Assembly: GCA_008729055.1 (NCBI GenBank)
Contig: SDUX01000004.1
Location: 2,916,172-2,980,171, forward strand
Direction: 5' to 3'
Source of the DNA: Pyropia haitanensis
Lineage: Eukaryota > Rhodophyta > Bangiophyceae > Bangiales > Bangiaceae
DNA length: 64,000 bases
Below are positions 1 to 9,710 of the stretch, one piece after another. A model generated the notes under the pieces. It saw nothing but the letters and a program-made list of their open reading frames with translations, did not search any database and was not told the origin of the DNA. The position numbers and the translations under genes are program-made. The stretch's first letter is position 1. Every line of letters begins with the position of its first letter.

Positions 1-948
1 AGCGGTGAGGGGGACGACGCGGCCGCAGATGGGGGCGGGGCGGCACCTCTTGCGTGAGACGGTTCAATACCGCGGTGCTCACGTGGGGTGCCCCCCCGCC
101 GTTGCCTGCGGCTGCCAGTTCCACCTCTCCGACGAGCCGCAATGCGGGTAATTGTCGGATGTTCATTATCTCCGGAGATGAGAGTCTTGGCGAGAGCGAG
201 GATTTTCACCGAGGGGTCGGTTCCCTGCCGGCGGTAAGCGTGCCTGCGCCACCGTCGACAGCAACAGCACGACGTTCGTCTGTGGCCGACGACTGACGCT
301 GCGGGAAGCGACGGATTAAGTGGAGGTAGGGGATAGCGGAACGAGGGGCAGCAGGGTGGCCGGGTCCGAGGTTCGTACGTGGGCTAAATGGTAGGCGGCG
401 CACGGCAAGCACGCCAGAACAAGAGCGGACACACACGAAGAGACACACACACACACGCTAAAAAAAAACCAGCAACCTATACAGCATCGTGTAATACACA
501 CGCTCCCTAGACACAAACACTTTTCACAACCGCGGACCGACACTGGGCTGCCGTATGGTCAACCTGGGCGCCACGGGTTGCCGCCGCTGCTGAACGGCGG
601 TGACCGAGTCGGGACCAGGCCAGGGGGGGGGGGGGGAGGGGGGCGAACGATCGAGCAACGACGAACAACAACAACAAAGTAGAGGGGCCCGCGGCGTCGC
701 GGCGCGAGCGGGCTGGCTGGCCCAGGCCAGCGCGTGGCCCCTCGTCGATTGCCGCGTAACAGGGTTCCCCCTCTCTCTCCGCCGCAGCGCGCGCTCACCT
801 CTATCCGCCCTTATCAGCCGGCTGCTTCCGTTTGCTCTCGCCAACGACGCCCACCACGTCGTCTCCCCACACGGTGCCCACACGCACACACCCGCCGGCC
901 GGCGCGCGGCCCACCGGTGCCGTTGCGGCCCTCACCCCCCCCCCCCCA
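1..948. other. Intergenic sequence downstream of the cysteine-rich gene
   Basis: No gene can be supported here. The stretch holds a short CA/GA-rich microsatellite around 429-458, an A-run near 461-469, G-homopolymers near 627-637 and a C-run near 936-949. It lies 3' of the minus-strand cysteine-rich gene and presumably contains its 3' UTR. Confidence 0.5.
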
Positions 949-3075
949 CTACCGCCGCTCGGCCCCGACGGGCGCCTGACAAAAGTACCCCACCGGCCGG
1001 CCCGAGAAGCGTCCATTGTACCGGCACACCAGTCCGTCGTTGGCGTTGCACAGGCGCAGGTCCCGGCCCAGCCCCGGGTCACACCGCTCGCCCTCGGCGA
1101 CGTAGCGCTTGCACACGGGCGCGGCGGTAAACGCGCTCGCCGCGCAAAACAGGTCGTCCGCGGCGGTGCAGTCCGACCCGTCAAGCCGGCAGTAGGCGCC
1201 GAGGTCGCCCCGCCCCTCTGCATTGACACACACGCTCGCCGCGCCGTCGTCGGTGCAGTACAGGTCGGGCCGCCAGCACTTGCTGTCCGCCCCCGCGCAC
1301 GACGCGTACGGCCCCCGCCACGCGCGGCACGTCTTGCCAGACGCGCCGCGGCCGCGCCGGCAGGCCGTCACCTGCCCATCGTCCGTGTTGCGGCAGTCCG
1401 CGTCGTCGGTGCACGGCTCGCCGAGGCCCACCGACCGCTCCGCGCACGTGCCGTCGACGCACGCGAGGCCGTCCGCGCACTGGTCGGCGGTCGTCGCGTC
1501 GCAGGCCGTCCCGGCCGCCGCCGTGACCGCACACACCCCATCAACGTCGCGGACGTCGGAGCCCGACCCGCCGCCATTGCCGTCAATGGGGCGGCAGTAG
1601 AGCCCCTCCCGGGCGTCGCAGACGGCCGTCGGGTGGTCACACGGGTCCCCCTTGATGACGCCCTTGACGCATACGCCGTCCAGGACGCGGCCGTCGTCGC
1701 ACAGGTCAAACTCCCCAGTGCACGCGTCGCCGTTGCGGCACACAAAGAAGCAGCGCCTGCCGCCGTCGCCGTCGCCGTCGCCGCTGCCGGGCGGGCCCGG
1801 GCGGCAGCTCGTCACGCCACTCCGGTTGCCCACCGCGGCCTGGTCGCAGCTCACGTCGAGGCGCCTGTCGCACGCGGCGCCCTGCGCGGCGCCGGCCGCC
1901 GCCACACACACCCCGTCGACGCAGGAGAGGCCCGCGCCGCCATCGCAGATGCCAAACGCGGCCAGGCCGCACGCCCCCCCCGCGGGCACGCGCTGCCGCC
2001 AGCACACCAAGTTGGCGATGCCCTCCCAAAAGCGGCACTCCACATCGTCGCCGCCGGTACAGCCGTCCCGAGGCGAGCACTCGTTGCCCAGCGTGGTCAC
2101 CAGCGGGCCCGGAAAGACGTACGGGACGCACTTGCCGTCGATGCACAACTGCTCGTCGTCGTCGCCCGTCTGCTCGCTGCACACGCCCGGGCCCGACGCG
2201 CCCGACAGCGCGCACGGCGCGCCCGGGGCGGTGCGCTTGACGCACTGGAGCTCGCCGCTGCCACCCCGAAACGCGACGCGCGAGCACACGAGGCTATCGT
2301 CGCCGCCCCGCCCACACACGTCGTCCCTGCTACCGAGGTTGTTGCAGGGCGTGCCGACCGCGGGCGCCGCCGTCGCGCGGCAGGTACCCCCGCCGGCGGT
2401 CGCGTTATTGGTGCACGCCGGGAAGAGGTACCGCTCCTCCTCTTCAAACGGCCCGGCGCCGACCGTCCGCGTCAGCGGGCACGCCTCCCCCGTGTCCGCG
2501 TCAATGCACTCGGTGCCGGCGGCGCAGATGGCCAGCGGACCGCCACACCCGACGCCGGCGGCGCCCACCGACACGCACCGCGCGTGGGTGCCGAGGCTTT
2601 TGACAAACCGGCAGTTGTGGCCGTCGACGCACGGCGACGGCCGCTGGCCCGCCGGGCACTTGTCGCCACGCCCGACGCCCAACACAAACGTGGAGCACTT
2701 GCCGCTGACACACGATAGGGTGTTCGAGCCAGACGCGGTCTCCTCGTCGCACAGCACGCCCGTCGAGTTGCACGCCTGGCCCTCGCCAACGTAGGAGCGG
2801 CAGGTGGGGGTGTCGGCGCCTTCCCCGCGGCGGCACCACAGGGGTGGGAAGACCGCGTAGCCGCCACAGCCGTCGTCGCTGGTGCAAGGGGTACCCCGGA
2901 GGGCTTCTGCCTGCCGCACCGCGGCGCCGCCAGCGAGAGCGAGGTGGGCGGGCCGAGGCGTCGCGTCGCCGGGGGCGGCCGCCGCGACCGCGCCCAGCAC
3001 TATGGCGCAGACGACGCGGCCTGTCACGCGGGCGGACCGCCAGGGGCGCCCAGCAGTGGGAGCGACGGGTGCCAT
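949..3075 (-). CDS. Secreted cysteine-rich repeat protein
   Basis: A single uninterrupted frame of 708 residues starting at a true ATG. Residues 1 to about 35 look like a signal peptide: a basic stretch, then a hydrophobic core (VVCAIVLGAVAAAA). The rest carries about 66 cysteines in roughly 16 repeated modules of the form G-x-x-C...C...GL-x-C-x-x-G-x-C, for example GLSCVDGVC and GLACVDGTC. This spacing resembles the dickkopf N-terminal-like or EGF-like cysteine modules of secreted proteins. No transmembrane segment or GPI-type hydrophobic tail is evident at the C-terminus, which ends in QAPVGAERR. I infer a secreted or cell-wall disulfide-rich protein; ligand and function are unknown. There is no intron and no homopolymer break. 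Upstream on the coding strand is a polypyrimidine tract and a TATATC motif. An adhesin, matrix protein or lectin-like role would all fit equally well. Confidence 0.85.
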   Translation of the reverse strand: MAPVAPTAGRPWRSARVTGRVVCAIVLGAVAAAAPGDATPRPAHLALAGGAAVRQAEALRGTPCTSDDGCGGYAVFPPLWCRRGEGADTPTCRSYVGEGQACNSTGVLCDEETASGSNTLSCVSGKCSTFVLGVGRGDKCPAGQRPSPCVDGHNCRFVKSLGTHARCVSVGAAGVGCGGPLAICAAGTECIDADTGEACPLTRTVGAGPFEEEERYLFPACTNNATAGGGTCRATAAPAVGTPCNNLGSRDDVCGRGGDDSLVCSRVAFRGGSGELQCVKRTAPGAPCALSGASGPGVCSEQTGDDDEQLCIDGKCVPYVFPGPLVTTLGNECSPRDGCTGGDDVECRFWEGIANLVCWRQRVPAGGACGLAAFGICDGGAGLSCVDGVCVAAAGAAQGAACDRRLDVSCDQAAVGNRSGVTSCRPGPPGSGDGDGDGGRRCFFVCRNGDACTGEFDLCDDGRVLDGVCVKGVIKGDPCDHPTAVCDAREGLYCRPIDGNGGGSGSDVRDVDGVCAVTAAAGTACDATTADQCADGLACVDGTCAERSVGLGEPCTDDADCRNTDDGQVTACRRGRGASGKTCRAWRGPYASCAGADSKCWRPDLYCTDDGAASVCVNAEGRGDLGAYCRLDGSDCTAADDLFCAASAFTAAPVCKRYVAEGERCDPGLGRDLRLCNANDGLVCRYNGRFSGRPVGYFCQAPVGAERR

Positions 3076-3094
3076 CGTGACCGCCCGTCAACGG

Positions 3095-3190
3095 AAAGGA
3101 GGAAAAGGAGGAATCAGAGGAGAAAGGGGAGAAACGGGAGAAAGAGGAGGAGCAGGAGGAACAAAGAGCAGAGGAGAAAGAGGGGTGTCG
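3095..3190 (-). promoter_or_regulatory. Polypyrimidine leader tract of the cysteine-rich gene
   Basis: The plus strand is almost pure A/G for about 95 bases, so the transcribed sense of the minus-strand gene is a CT-rich tract ending some 20 bases before its ATG. A TATATC sequence (minus strand, about 3256-3265) lies about 185 bases upstream of the ATG and could be a TATA-like element. A CT-rich 5' leader is also seen before the VPS13 ATG. The regulatory role is inferred. Confidence 0.35.
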
Positions 3191-3600
3191 GTAAGCCCCG
3201 TGCCCGCACCTTGGCGGTTTTCCTTGAGTGACCATCCTCGCCGACGGGCCGCGGCCGCCTGATATACCGTTGCTCGTTGTGCACAGCGGCCGAGGTCACC
3301 CAGACGACAGCGGCGGCCATGCGCCACCCCACGGGGATGGCCGGCCGTGCGCTCGTCGCCCCCAACGGGGTCACCCCGGTCCAGGGTCGCCCCGGTCGGT
3401 GGGCACCCGCGCGGGCGCGGTCACGGAAGCGGCCGTGACCGCCCAGGAGCGCGTGCCCGCGCGCAGCGGCGGCGGCAGCCGCCGCCACCACGCGGTGCCG
3501 CTGCCGCGGCTCCCCGCGCGAGCGCCCAGTCGGCAAGGCGCGCCGGGCTGGCGCGCGCGGCCCCAACGGACGCGGCCACCCGCGCCGTGCCAGCCGCGGC
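3191..3600. other. Upstream region of the cysteine-rich gene
   Basis: GC-rich sequence between the minus-strand gene and the tandem repeat array. It contains the TATA-like motif near 3256-3265. No coding region with recognisable content was found. Confidence 0.4.
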
Positions 3601-4180
3601 GCGACGAGGACGCCACGGCCGCCCGGCCGGGCGCCCATGGAGAAGATACGAGCGGCGGCCGCGGCGGGGAGGCACCCGCGTGCGTGCCAGCCAGGCCGGC
3701 CGCCAGCCGCGGCGGCGGCGACGGGGCGGGCGACCGCGCCGTTCCAGAGGGCGGCGCGACGAGGTCCACCGTGGCCGCCCCGGGCGAGGGCGCATGAGGA
3801 CAAGACGAGCAGCGGCCGCGGCGGGAGGCGCCGCCGCCGCCTGCCCGCCAGGCCGGCACCAGCCGCGCCGTGTCAGTGGTGGTGCGACGCGGACGCCGCG
3901 GCGCACGCCCGGCGGCGGATGGAGACAAGGACGAGCCGCGGCCGCGGCGGGCGGCGGCGGCGGGCGTGCGAGCCAGGCCGGCCGCCCGCCGCGGCGGCAG
4001 CGCGGCGACGGGGCGGCCGGCCGCACCGACCCCGCCGCGGCGCGACGAGGTCCACCGTGGCCGCACCCGCCGGGGGGGTCCCGCCGACGCACGGCGGCGA
4101 CGCTGCGGCGGCCGCCGCGCGCGCGCGCGGGCGGCGCCCGCGGCTGGTGCGCCGCCGCGGCGGCGGCGGAACCGGGGCGG
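3601..4180 (+). repeat. Tandem array of about 130-160 bp GC-rich units
   Basis: Four diverged units begin with GCGACG(A/C)GG at 3601, 3756, 3884 and 4042, giving spacings of 155, 128 and 158 bases. Units 2 and 4 share GACGAGGTCCACCGTGGCCG exactly. Within the first three units a second shared block, CCAGGCCGGC, falls at 3691, about 3848 and 3973, and a third (GCGGCCGCGGCGGG) precedes it. The array lies just left of the Tc1-like element. Frames are open on both strands here because of composition, but no protein family is recognisable. Confidence 0.7.
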
Positions 4181-4407
4181 CCGCACCTGCCGTCCGGCGG
4201 GCTTGGCCGGCGCCGCCGTTTTGCGGCGCGGAGACGAGGCGGCGGCCGGCAAGGGGGGACACGGCGCGGCCGGGCGCGACCCGGCGGCGACGCCCGTCGT
4301 GGCGGCCGGTGCGCGTTGCGCCGCTGGCGGGATGGCGGGGGGAGGGGAGGGGGTGCCCACCCGTGTGGATTGGGGTGGAAGAGGATGGCCGGCCGGCGGC
4401 GGGGCGA

Positions 4408-4538
4408 GGCTGCCCACCGCCGGCCGCGACCAGCGACGTTACAAGAGACACATGGGCGGGGGGGGGGGGGGGTGCGACGACGCGGGGCTGCCCACCCCCG
4501 GCCGCGACCAGCGACGTTACAAGAGACACAGGGGCGGG
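4408..4538 (+). repeat. Direct duplication of about 53 bp, 78-bp period
   Basis: Copies at about 4408-4460 and 4486-4538 share GGCTGCCCAC(C)..CCGGCCGCGACCAGCGACG and the following TTACAAGAGACACA block with few mismatches. The left-hand part of a third copy (GCGACGACGCG-GGCTGCC) is visible near 4548-4566. A G-homopolymer separates the first two copies. Confidence 0.75.
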
Positions 4539-4703
4539 AGGGGAAGCGCGACGACGCGCGGCTGCCTCGTTGCCGCCAAAAGGGAGAGCGGTGGCACCCG
4601 AGAGCCGCGGCGGCCGCGTGGTGGCAGCGCGAGGCACGACTGAACCACACGGTCCGGGCGGAAAGTCCGCCTCAACCGTAGATCTGAACCACGTGACCTT
4701 GTA

Positions 4704-5458
4704 CAGTTGGTATCCAATATTATTTGCCCACCCCAACTGTCAGATCCTGATATTTATTTTGACGCGTCGCGACCGTCCGTTTCCACTGCAAGAAACGCAT
4801 CAGTACTTGGTGCCGGATCCGTTCGCTGCCACCACCCCCCGCACTCGGCGGCACATGCTCTCCGTCAGCTTCTTGAAATAAGCAGGATGACAGCCCAAGG
4901 CCCTTGATGGCCCTCCGGACCGTGCTGACGGACACCTTGCGGAGGGGGGGGCCGCCAGCTGTGCTGGTGCGGCCCTCGTTGACCTTTTCCGCAATCTCGG
5001 CCATTGAGGCGAAAGGGTTGTCGTCCATCACCCGGCGGAGCCCACGCAGCTCTCGAGGGCTGCGGAGCTTGGGACGGCCCCGGTTGTCTTGGCGCGCAGT
5101 GGCGGCGGTCCGCCGCGCGTTGGCCGCGTGGTAGCAGACCGTCGTCTTGGGGATGCCCAGCGCGGTGGCGATGGCGCCGTTGGACTTCTTGTTATCGACC
5201 ATGGTTCTGATGGCGCCGACTTGCTGGGGGCATAGGGGGGTCCTGCCCTTGCCCGCCATGGTGTTGTTTTTTTTTTTTCTCCCCTGGGAGAGAAGCAATG
5301 GGCGCTTCTTTATAGCACCGTGCGCCGCGACGCTGCGCCCAAGTGACTGCAATGGGCCAGAGCGGCACCGCTGAGGCCGCTTTTTGGATCTCGTCCGTGG
5401 TCAAATAGGTGCAAAAAGTGACCCGCCAGGGTGGGCAAGTAATATTGGGTACGAACTG
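4704..5458 (-). mobile_element. Tc1/mariner-like transposon, defective 755-bp copy
   Basis: The element is bounded by TA dinucleotides at 4702-4703 and 5459-5460, the target duplication typical of Tc1/mariner. Its ends are CAGTT...AACTG. The terminal inverted repeat is about 32 bp: GTACAGTTNGTANCCAATAT, then TANTTGCCCACCC, on the left (4701-4733) and in reverse complement on the right (5430-5461), with only a few mismatches. It encloses a minus-strand transposase remnant containing two helix-turn-helix DNA-binding domains but no DDE/D catalytic domain. A typical family member is about 1.3-1.6 kb, so about half is missing. I infer a non-autonomous internal-deletion derivative that could only move in trans. 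Confidence 0.88.
4720..5259 (-). pseudogene. Truncated Tc1/mariner-family transposase (DNA-binding part)
   Basis: The first true ATG, just after an A-rich tract on the coding strand, is at 5259 and gives 179 residues. An N-terminal helix-turn-helix (GAIRTMVDNKKSNGAIATAL, then GIPKTTV) is followed by a GRP-type basic hinge (RGRPK) and a second helix-turn-helix ending VSTVRRAIKGLGL. This is the paired DNA-binding layout of Tc1-like transposases, which bind the inverted repeats. After the second domain the expected continuation (YFKKLTESMCRR) appears in another frame near 4840-4885, so there is a frameshift there. No DDE/D catalytic domain follows before the left inverted repeat. The open frame runs on into the repeat itself, which is not original coding sequence. 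Confidence 0.8.
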
Positions 5459-7811
5459 TACGGCTGTGTCAGGCTGTCCATTGCAACCCGCGCAGAAAGG
5501 AGGGACGGTCTCGGGCGGGGCCCTAGCCATGGACTGGTCTTCCTTCCTACCGTCGACGCCATCCCTTCTTCCACCCCTCCGTCAACGTACGTACTCCCTG
5601 CCCGAGCCATGTTTAAGTTTAGCGACGAACGGCGGCACCGCGGTGCTCCGCGCATGGAGACCTACGTTTTGCTTTGATCGCCAATCGATCATGGCTGGGC
5701 ATTGCCACGCGGGTGACCTGCATCGAACAATTACTCTAAATATCGCGGCAGAACGTTCAGGGACTTGGCGGGCGGCGCCTCTCCGCCACCCTCGACGAGT
5801 GGTGCGGGGCAGTAACGCCGAGCTCGGTCGCCGCGGCGGCGACCGCCAGCAGCGCCCGCGGCGGCTGGCGCCGCCGTCGACAACGTCGGCGACGGCGGCG
5901 GCGGCGGCGGCGGCGGCGGCACGCTACACCCCCCCCCCCTCTCCGCCCCCCCCCCCCACCCACCCACCGCTCTCCCAGCGTCATCACGCGGCCTCGACCA
6001 GCCCCACCCCCGCCGCGTGGTCGGCCCCGCCGCCGCCGCCGCCGGCCGCCGCCACCGCCGGCCGCCGCCGCAGCTGGCTATCCGGCGCTGCTGCCCCCCG
6101 CCCCCCCCTTCCCGCAGCCGCCGGCCGCCGCCGCACTCCGCCCCTCCCCTGCCGCGGCAGCCGGCCGGCCGCCGCCGCCGCCGCGGGCGGCTGCCGCCGG
6201 CCGCTGCCGCTGCTGGCAGCCGACTGCCTCCGCCCCCTCCCCCCTTCCCAGGCGGCGGCGACGACGGCGATGAACAGGCGGCGGCGGTGACGGCTACCCT
6301 GCGAGAGGGGGAGGGGGGGTGTCACGTGCGCTAGGCTGGGTCCGCCCGTGGCCGCCGTGGCGGCGGTGTGCCACCCCCGGGAAGTTGCTGCTGCGCGCTG
6401 TCTGGGAGGTGAGGTAGCCGGTGGCTCGGGCGGGCCGGCTGCTTGCGAGAGCGGGGCTGGCGCTGGAGTGCCGGTGGCAGCGGCGGCGGGGCCGCGGCGG
6501 CGGCGTTTCGACCAACCTCCTTTGTTGCCGCCCCGCCTTCAGCTGGTGAAGTGGTGGGGGGAGGGGGGGGGGGGAGGTGGGGGATGGGGGAGTAGCGACA
6601 CCGGGCGGCCGCTGGCAGATGGTAGTGGACCTCTGGGGAGCGGACGAACGCTGCCGGTGGTAGCGTGAGTGACGGCAGGCGGGAGGCGTGTCGGCCGAGT
6701 GCGTGGCGGGCGGGTGCTGGCGGGGCCGGCGCGGCCGGCCGGGGGCGGCTGCTGGGTGCGGCGGGACGACTGTTGGGTGCGGGGGGTGCGCGCGCCGGGG
6801 CCGGAAGCGAGTCTAACGGGTGGGGGGGGGGGGCGCAGGTGCCGCGACAAGAGCCTCCGACGCCCGCCGTGCACGCTACCTTCCCGTTTGAAGCCGCCTA
6901 CCGGCCGCCACAGCCGCCCCGTCGGCACTACGGCCGCCCCGCCCACTCCTCAGAGGCTACGTTTCCACCCCACAAGCAGCCAGGGCACCCTACCACTAGC
7001 AGCCGCGCGGCCCCCCTACCAGCAGCGCCGCCGCCTTTGCTCCGCAGGCGGCGGCGGCAGCCGCGGCCGCGACCGTGGCCGCAGCCACAGGGGGTGCGGT
7101 GACGGGCGGTACCAGACGCTACCGCGGCAGTCTGAGCGGCCGCTAGGGGCGGCGGCAGCCGCCGCAGCCGCCGCGGCGGGGGCGGCGGCGGCGGCGGCGG
7201 CGGCCGCCGCCGCCGCCACCGGAGCAGCGGAGGCACCAGGGGCGGCGGTGGCGGGAGGCGGCGGCGGAGGCAGCGGGGGCATTGGTGGCGAGGGGCGACC
7301 GCCGGCGGCCGGCGGCAGCCCGTGGCGGCCGACGCGGCGGCGGCCGGCAGTGACAGCAGCGGTGGCCGCGGCAGCCGCGGCGGCAGTCCCCCGGCAGGGG
7401 TGGCGGCGGCGGCGGCGGCGGCGGTGGCCCGGCCGGTACCCCCCCGCCGGCCGCCGGCCGAGCAGCCGGCCGGCGGCGGCCGCCCGTGGGTGGCGCCCAC
7501 CGTCTGGCGGCGGCAGCCCGCGGACGGCGGTAGCCCGCGGAACGCGGCCGGCCGCGGCGGTGGCGGCGGCGGCGGCGGCAGCGGCGGCAGCGGCAGCGGC
7601 AGCGGCGGCGGCGGGGCGGGGGTTTCCCCGCCACCGCCGCCGCCGCCGCGGCGGCGCCGACGCGTCCGCGTCACGCGCGGGAACAAACGGGCGGACAGGT
7701 GCTCGTAGCGGCGCGTGCGGGTCGCCTCGCGCGACACGCCCGGCACGTCTGCCAACGCCGCATCCGCGCCGCGCCGTTGGCCGACACGGTGCCGCCGCCG
7801 CCGCCACCGCC

Positions 7812-7842
<31 letters not shown>

Positions 7843-9484
7843 CCGCCGACGCTGTCGCCGTCGCCGCCGCCGCGGCGGCGGCACGCCAACCGCCACGGCA
7901 GCGCGGCAGCGGCGGCGTGCCCGCCGCGCACGCGCCACTGGCCGAGCGGCGTCCGCGACGGTGCGGCCCGCCGCCGCCGCCGCCGCCGCCGCCCGCCACC
8001 GGCGCGGCGCGCGGGCGGCGCGGCCGCCGCGGGGGTGGCCGCGGCGGCCCCTACCGCCGGCAGCACCCCCCCCGTCCCTCCTACCACCCCTCCCTCCCCT
8101 CCCCCCCCCCCCCCCCCCGCTCCCCCATCACCCTCCGCCGCCAGTACCGCCGCGTCCTCCCCCCCCCCCCCCCCCCCCCCCCACACGACGGCGGCGGTAG
8201 CGTCGGACCCCGTGGGTGGGGCGGACGCCAGCGGCGGCGGGTGGGCGTTGGCGGACGGCGGGTGGCCAAGCCGGCCGGGGATTGGGGGCAGGGGTAGGGG
8301 CGGGCGGCCACAGTGGGGGACGGGGTGCGCACGGCGGCGGGCGGGGGGGGAGGGGGGGGGGGGGGAGGGGGCGGACGCGTCTGGGAATGGAAAACGCGCC
8401 GATGGGGGAGGGGGTGGGGGGGGGGGGGGGAGGGGGCGCCCGCGACGCGCCCGGCCGGCGCGGCTGCAGGGGCGGCGCACGCGGCGGCGGGCGGCGGTGC
8501 GACCGGCCGCCGGGCGGGGCGGTGGGTGCCCCCCCCCCCTCACGCGGCGCGACACACGCGCCGACGACCGCCGCGGCGGCCGCCGCGGCGCGTCGCGCCG
8601 GGTGCGAGGGACAACCGCGGCCGGCCGCCGCGGCGGCCGCGCGGGGTCCCCGCGGCGCCGCGTCGCCGCCGCCGTGGCGCCGCGGCGGCCGGCCGGCGCT
8701 TTCCCCCATGCCCCCCCCCCCCCCCCCCCGCGGCACCCGTCGACTTACAGTTGGGGGGTCGCACCCCGCGGGGCGGCGGCAGCGGCCGCCCGCCGCCGCC
8801 GCCGCCGCCCCCTCCGCCGCCCGCCGCCGCCGCAACGCCCCCGTCCTGGTCTAACCGTCGCCGCCGCCGTCGGCCGTCATTTCTTCCGTGAGGGAGAGGG
8901 GGTTGGAGGGGGGGGGGGGGGGGGGGGTGCGCACGCCGCTGGCGTGCCGCCAGCCACCCGCACCGCCGCGGCGGCTGCCGGCAGGCTCGATGGGCGTGGC
9001 CCGCGCGGCCGGCCGGCAGGCGCCGCCGCTCCTCCCCTCCCCCCCCCCCCCGCCGCCGCGGCGATGAGCGCGCCAACGGCGACGGCGGGTGGCGGTGGCG
9101 GCGGCGGCGGCGGCGGCGGTGTCGGCGGCGGCGGCGGGAATAGGTACCCCTCTCCTCCCCCCCCAGACGCCCACCGCCGACGCGGACGCCGACACGGCGG
9201 CCGCTCCCGGCCTCTTCCGCCGCTGTCCCCCCCCCCCGCGACTCGCACTGCCGCCGCCGCCGCCCGTATCGCCAGCGCGCCCCGTGGACCGCGGCGCGTC
9301 GGCGCCGCTCGACGCCGACGCCGCCACGGACGCTGGCGCGTGGCGGCGGCGGCGGCCGCTTCCCCGCCCCGCCCGTGTCGTCACCCCCCCCCCCCCGCCC
9401 GCGCGGCCGCCGCCGCCGTCGCCGCCGCGGTTTGCCTTTTTTTTCCCCCCCACCGGCGCGGCCGGCGGCGGTAGGGCCGCCGGC
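5459..9484. other. Low-complexity GCC/GGC region upstream of the GT47 gene
   Basis: From about 5820 onward the sequence is dominated by GCC/GGC-type repeats and G or C runs, for example CGG repeats at 5894-5920, GCC blocks at 7797-7855 and C-runs near 8099-8118 and 8160-8182. Every frame on both strands stays open in places because of composition. The predicted peptides are only Ala, Gly, Pro or Arg runs, and no family is recognisable. Part of the right end may be the 5' leader of the glycosyltransferase gene. The 5460-5820 part has lower GC and shows nothing assignable. Confidence 0.5.
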
Positions 9485-9662
9485 ATGGTGCTGCCACCGC
9501 CGGCGGCGGCGGCGGCGGCGGCCGATACGGCGCCGCTGCTGCCGTTGGTGGCGGCCGCCGCTGGGGGGGGGGGGGGGTGGTGGTGCCGGTGGTGCGGGGG
9601 GTAGGGGGGGGGGGGGGCGTGCGGGCAGCGGCGGCGGGTGGGATGGGCGTGCGAGCGGCGGC

Positions 9663-9710
<48 letters not shown>

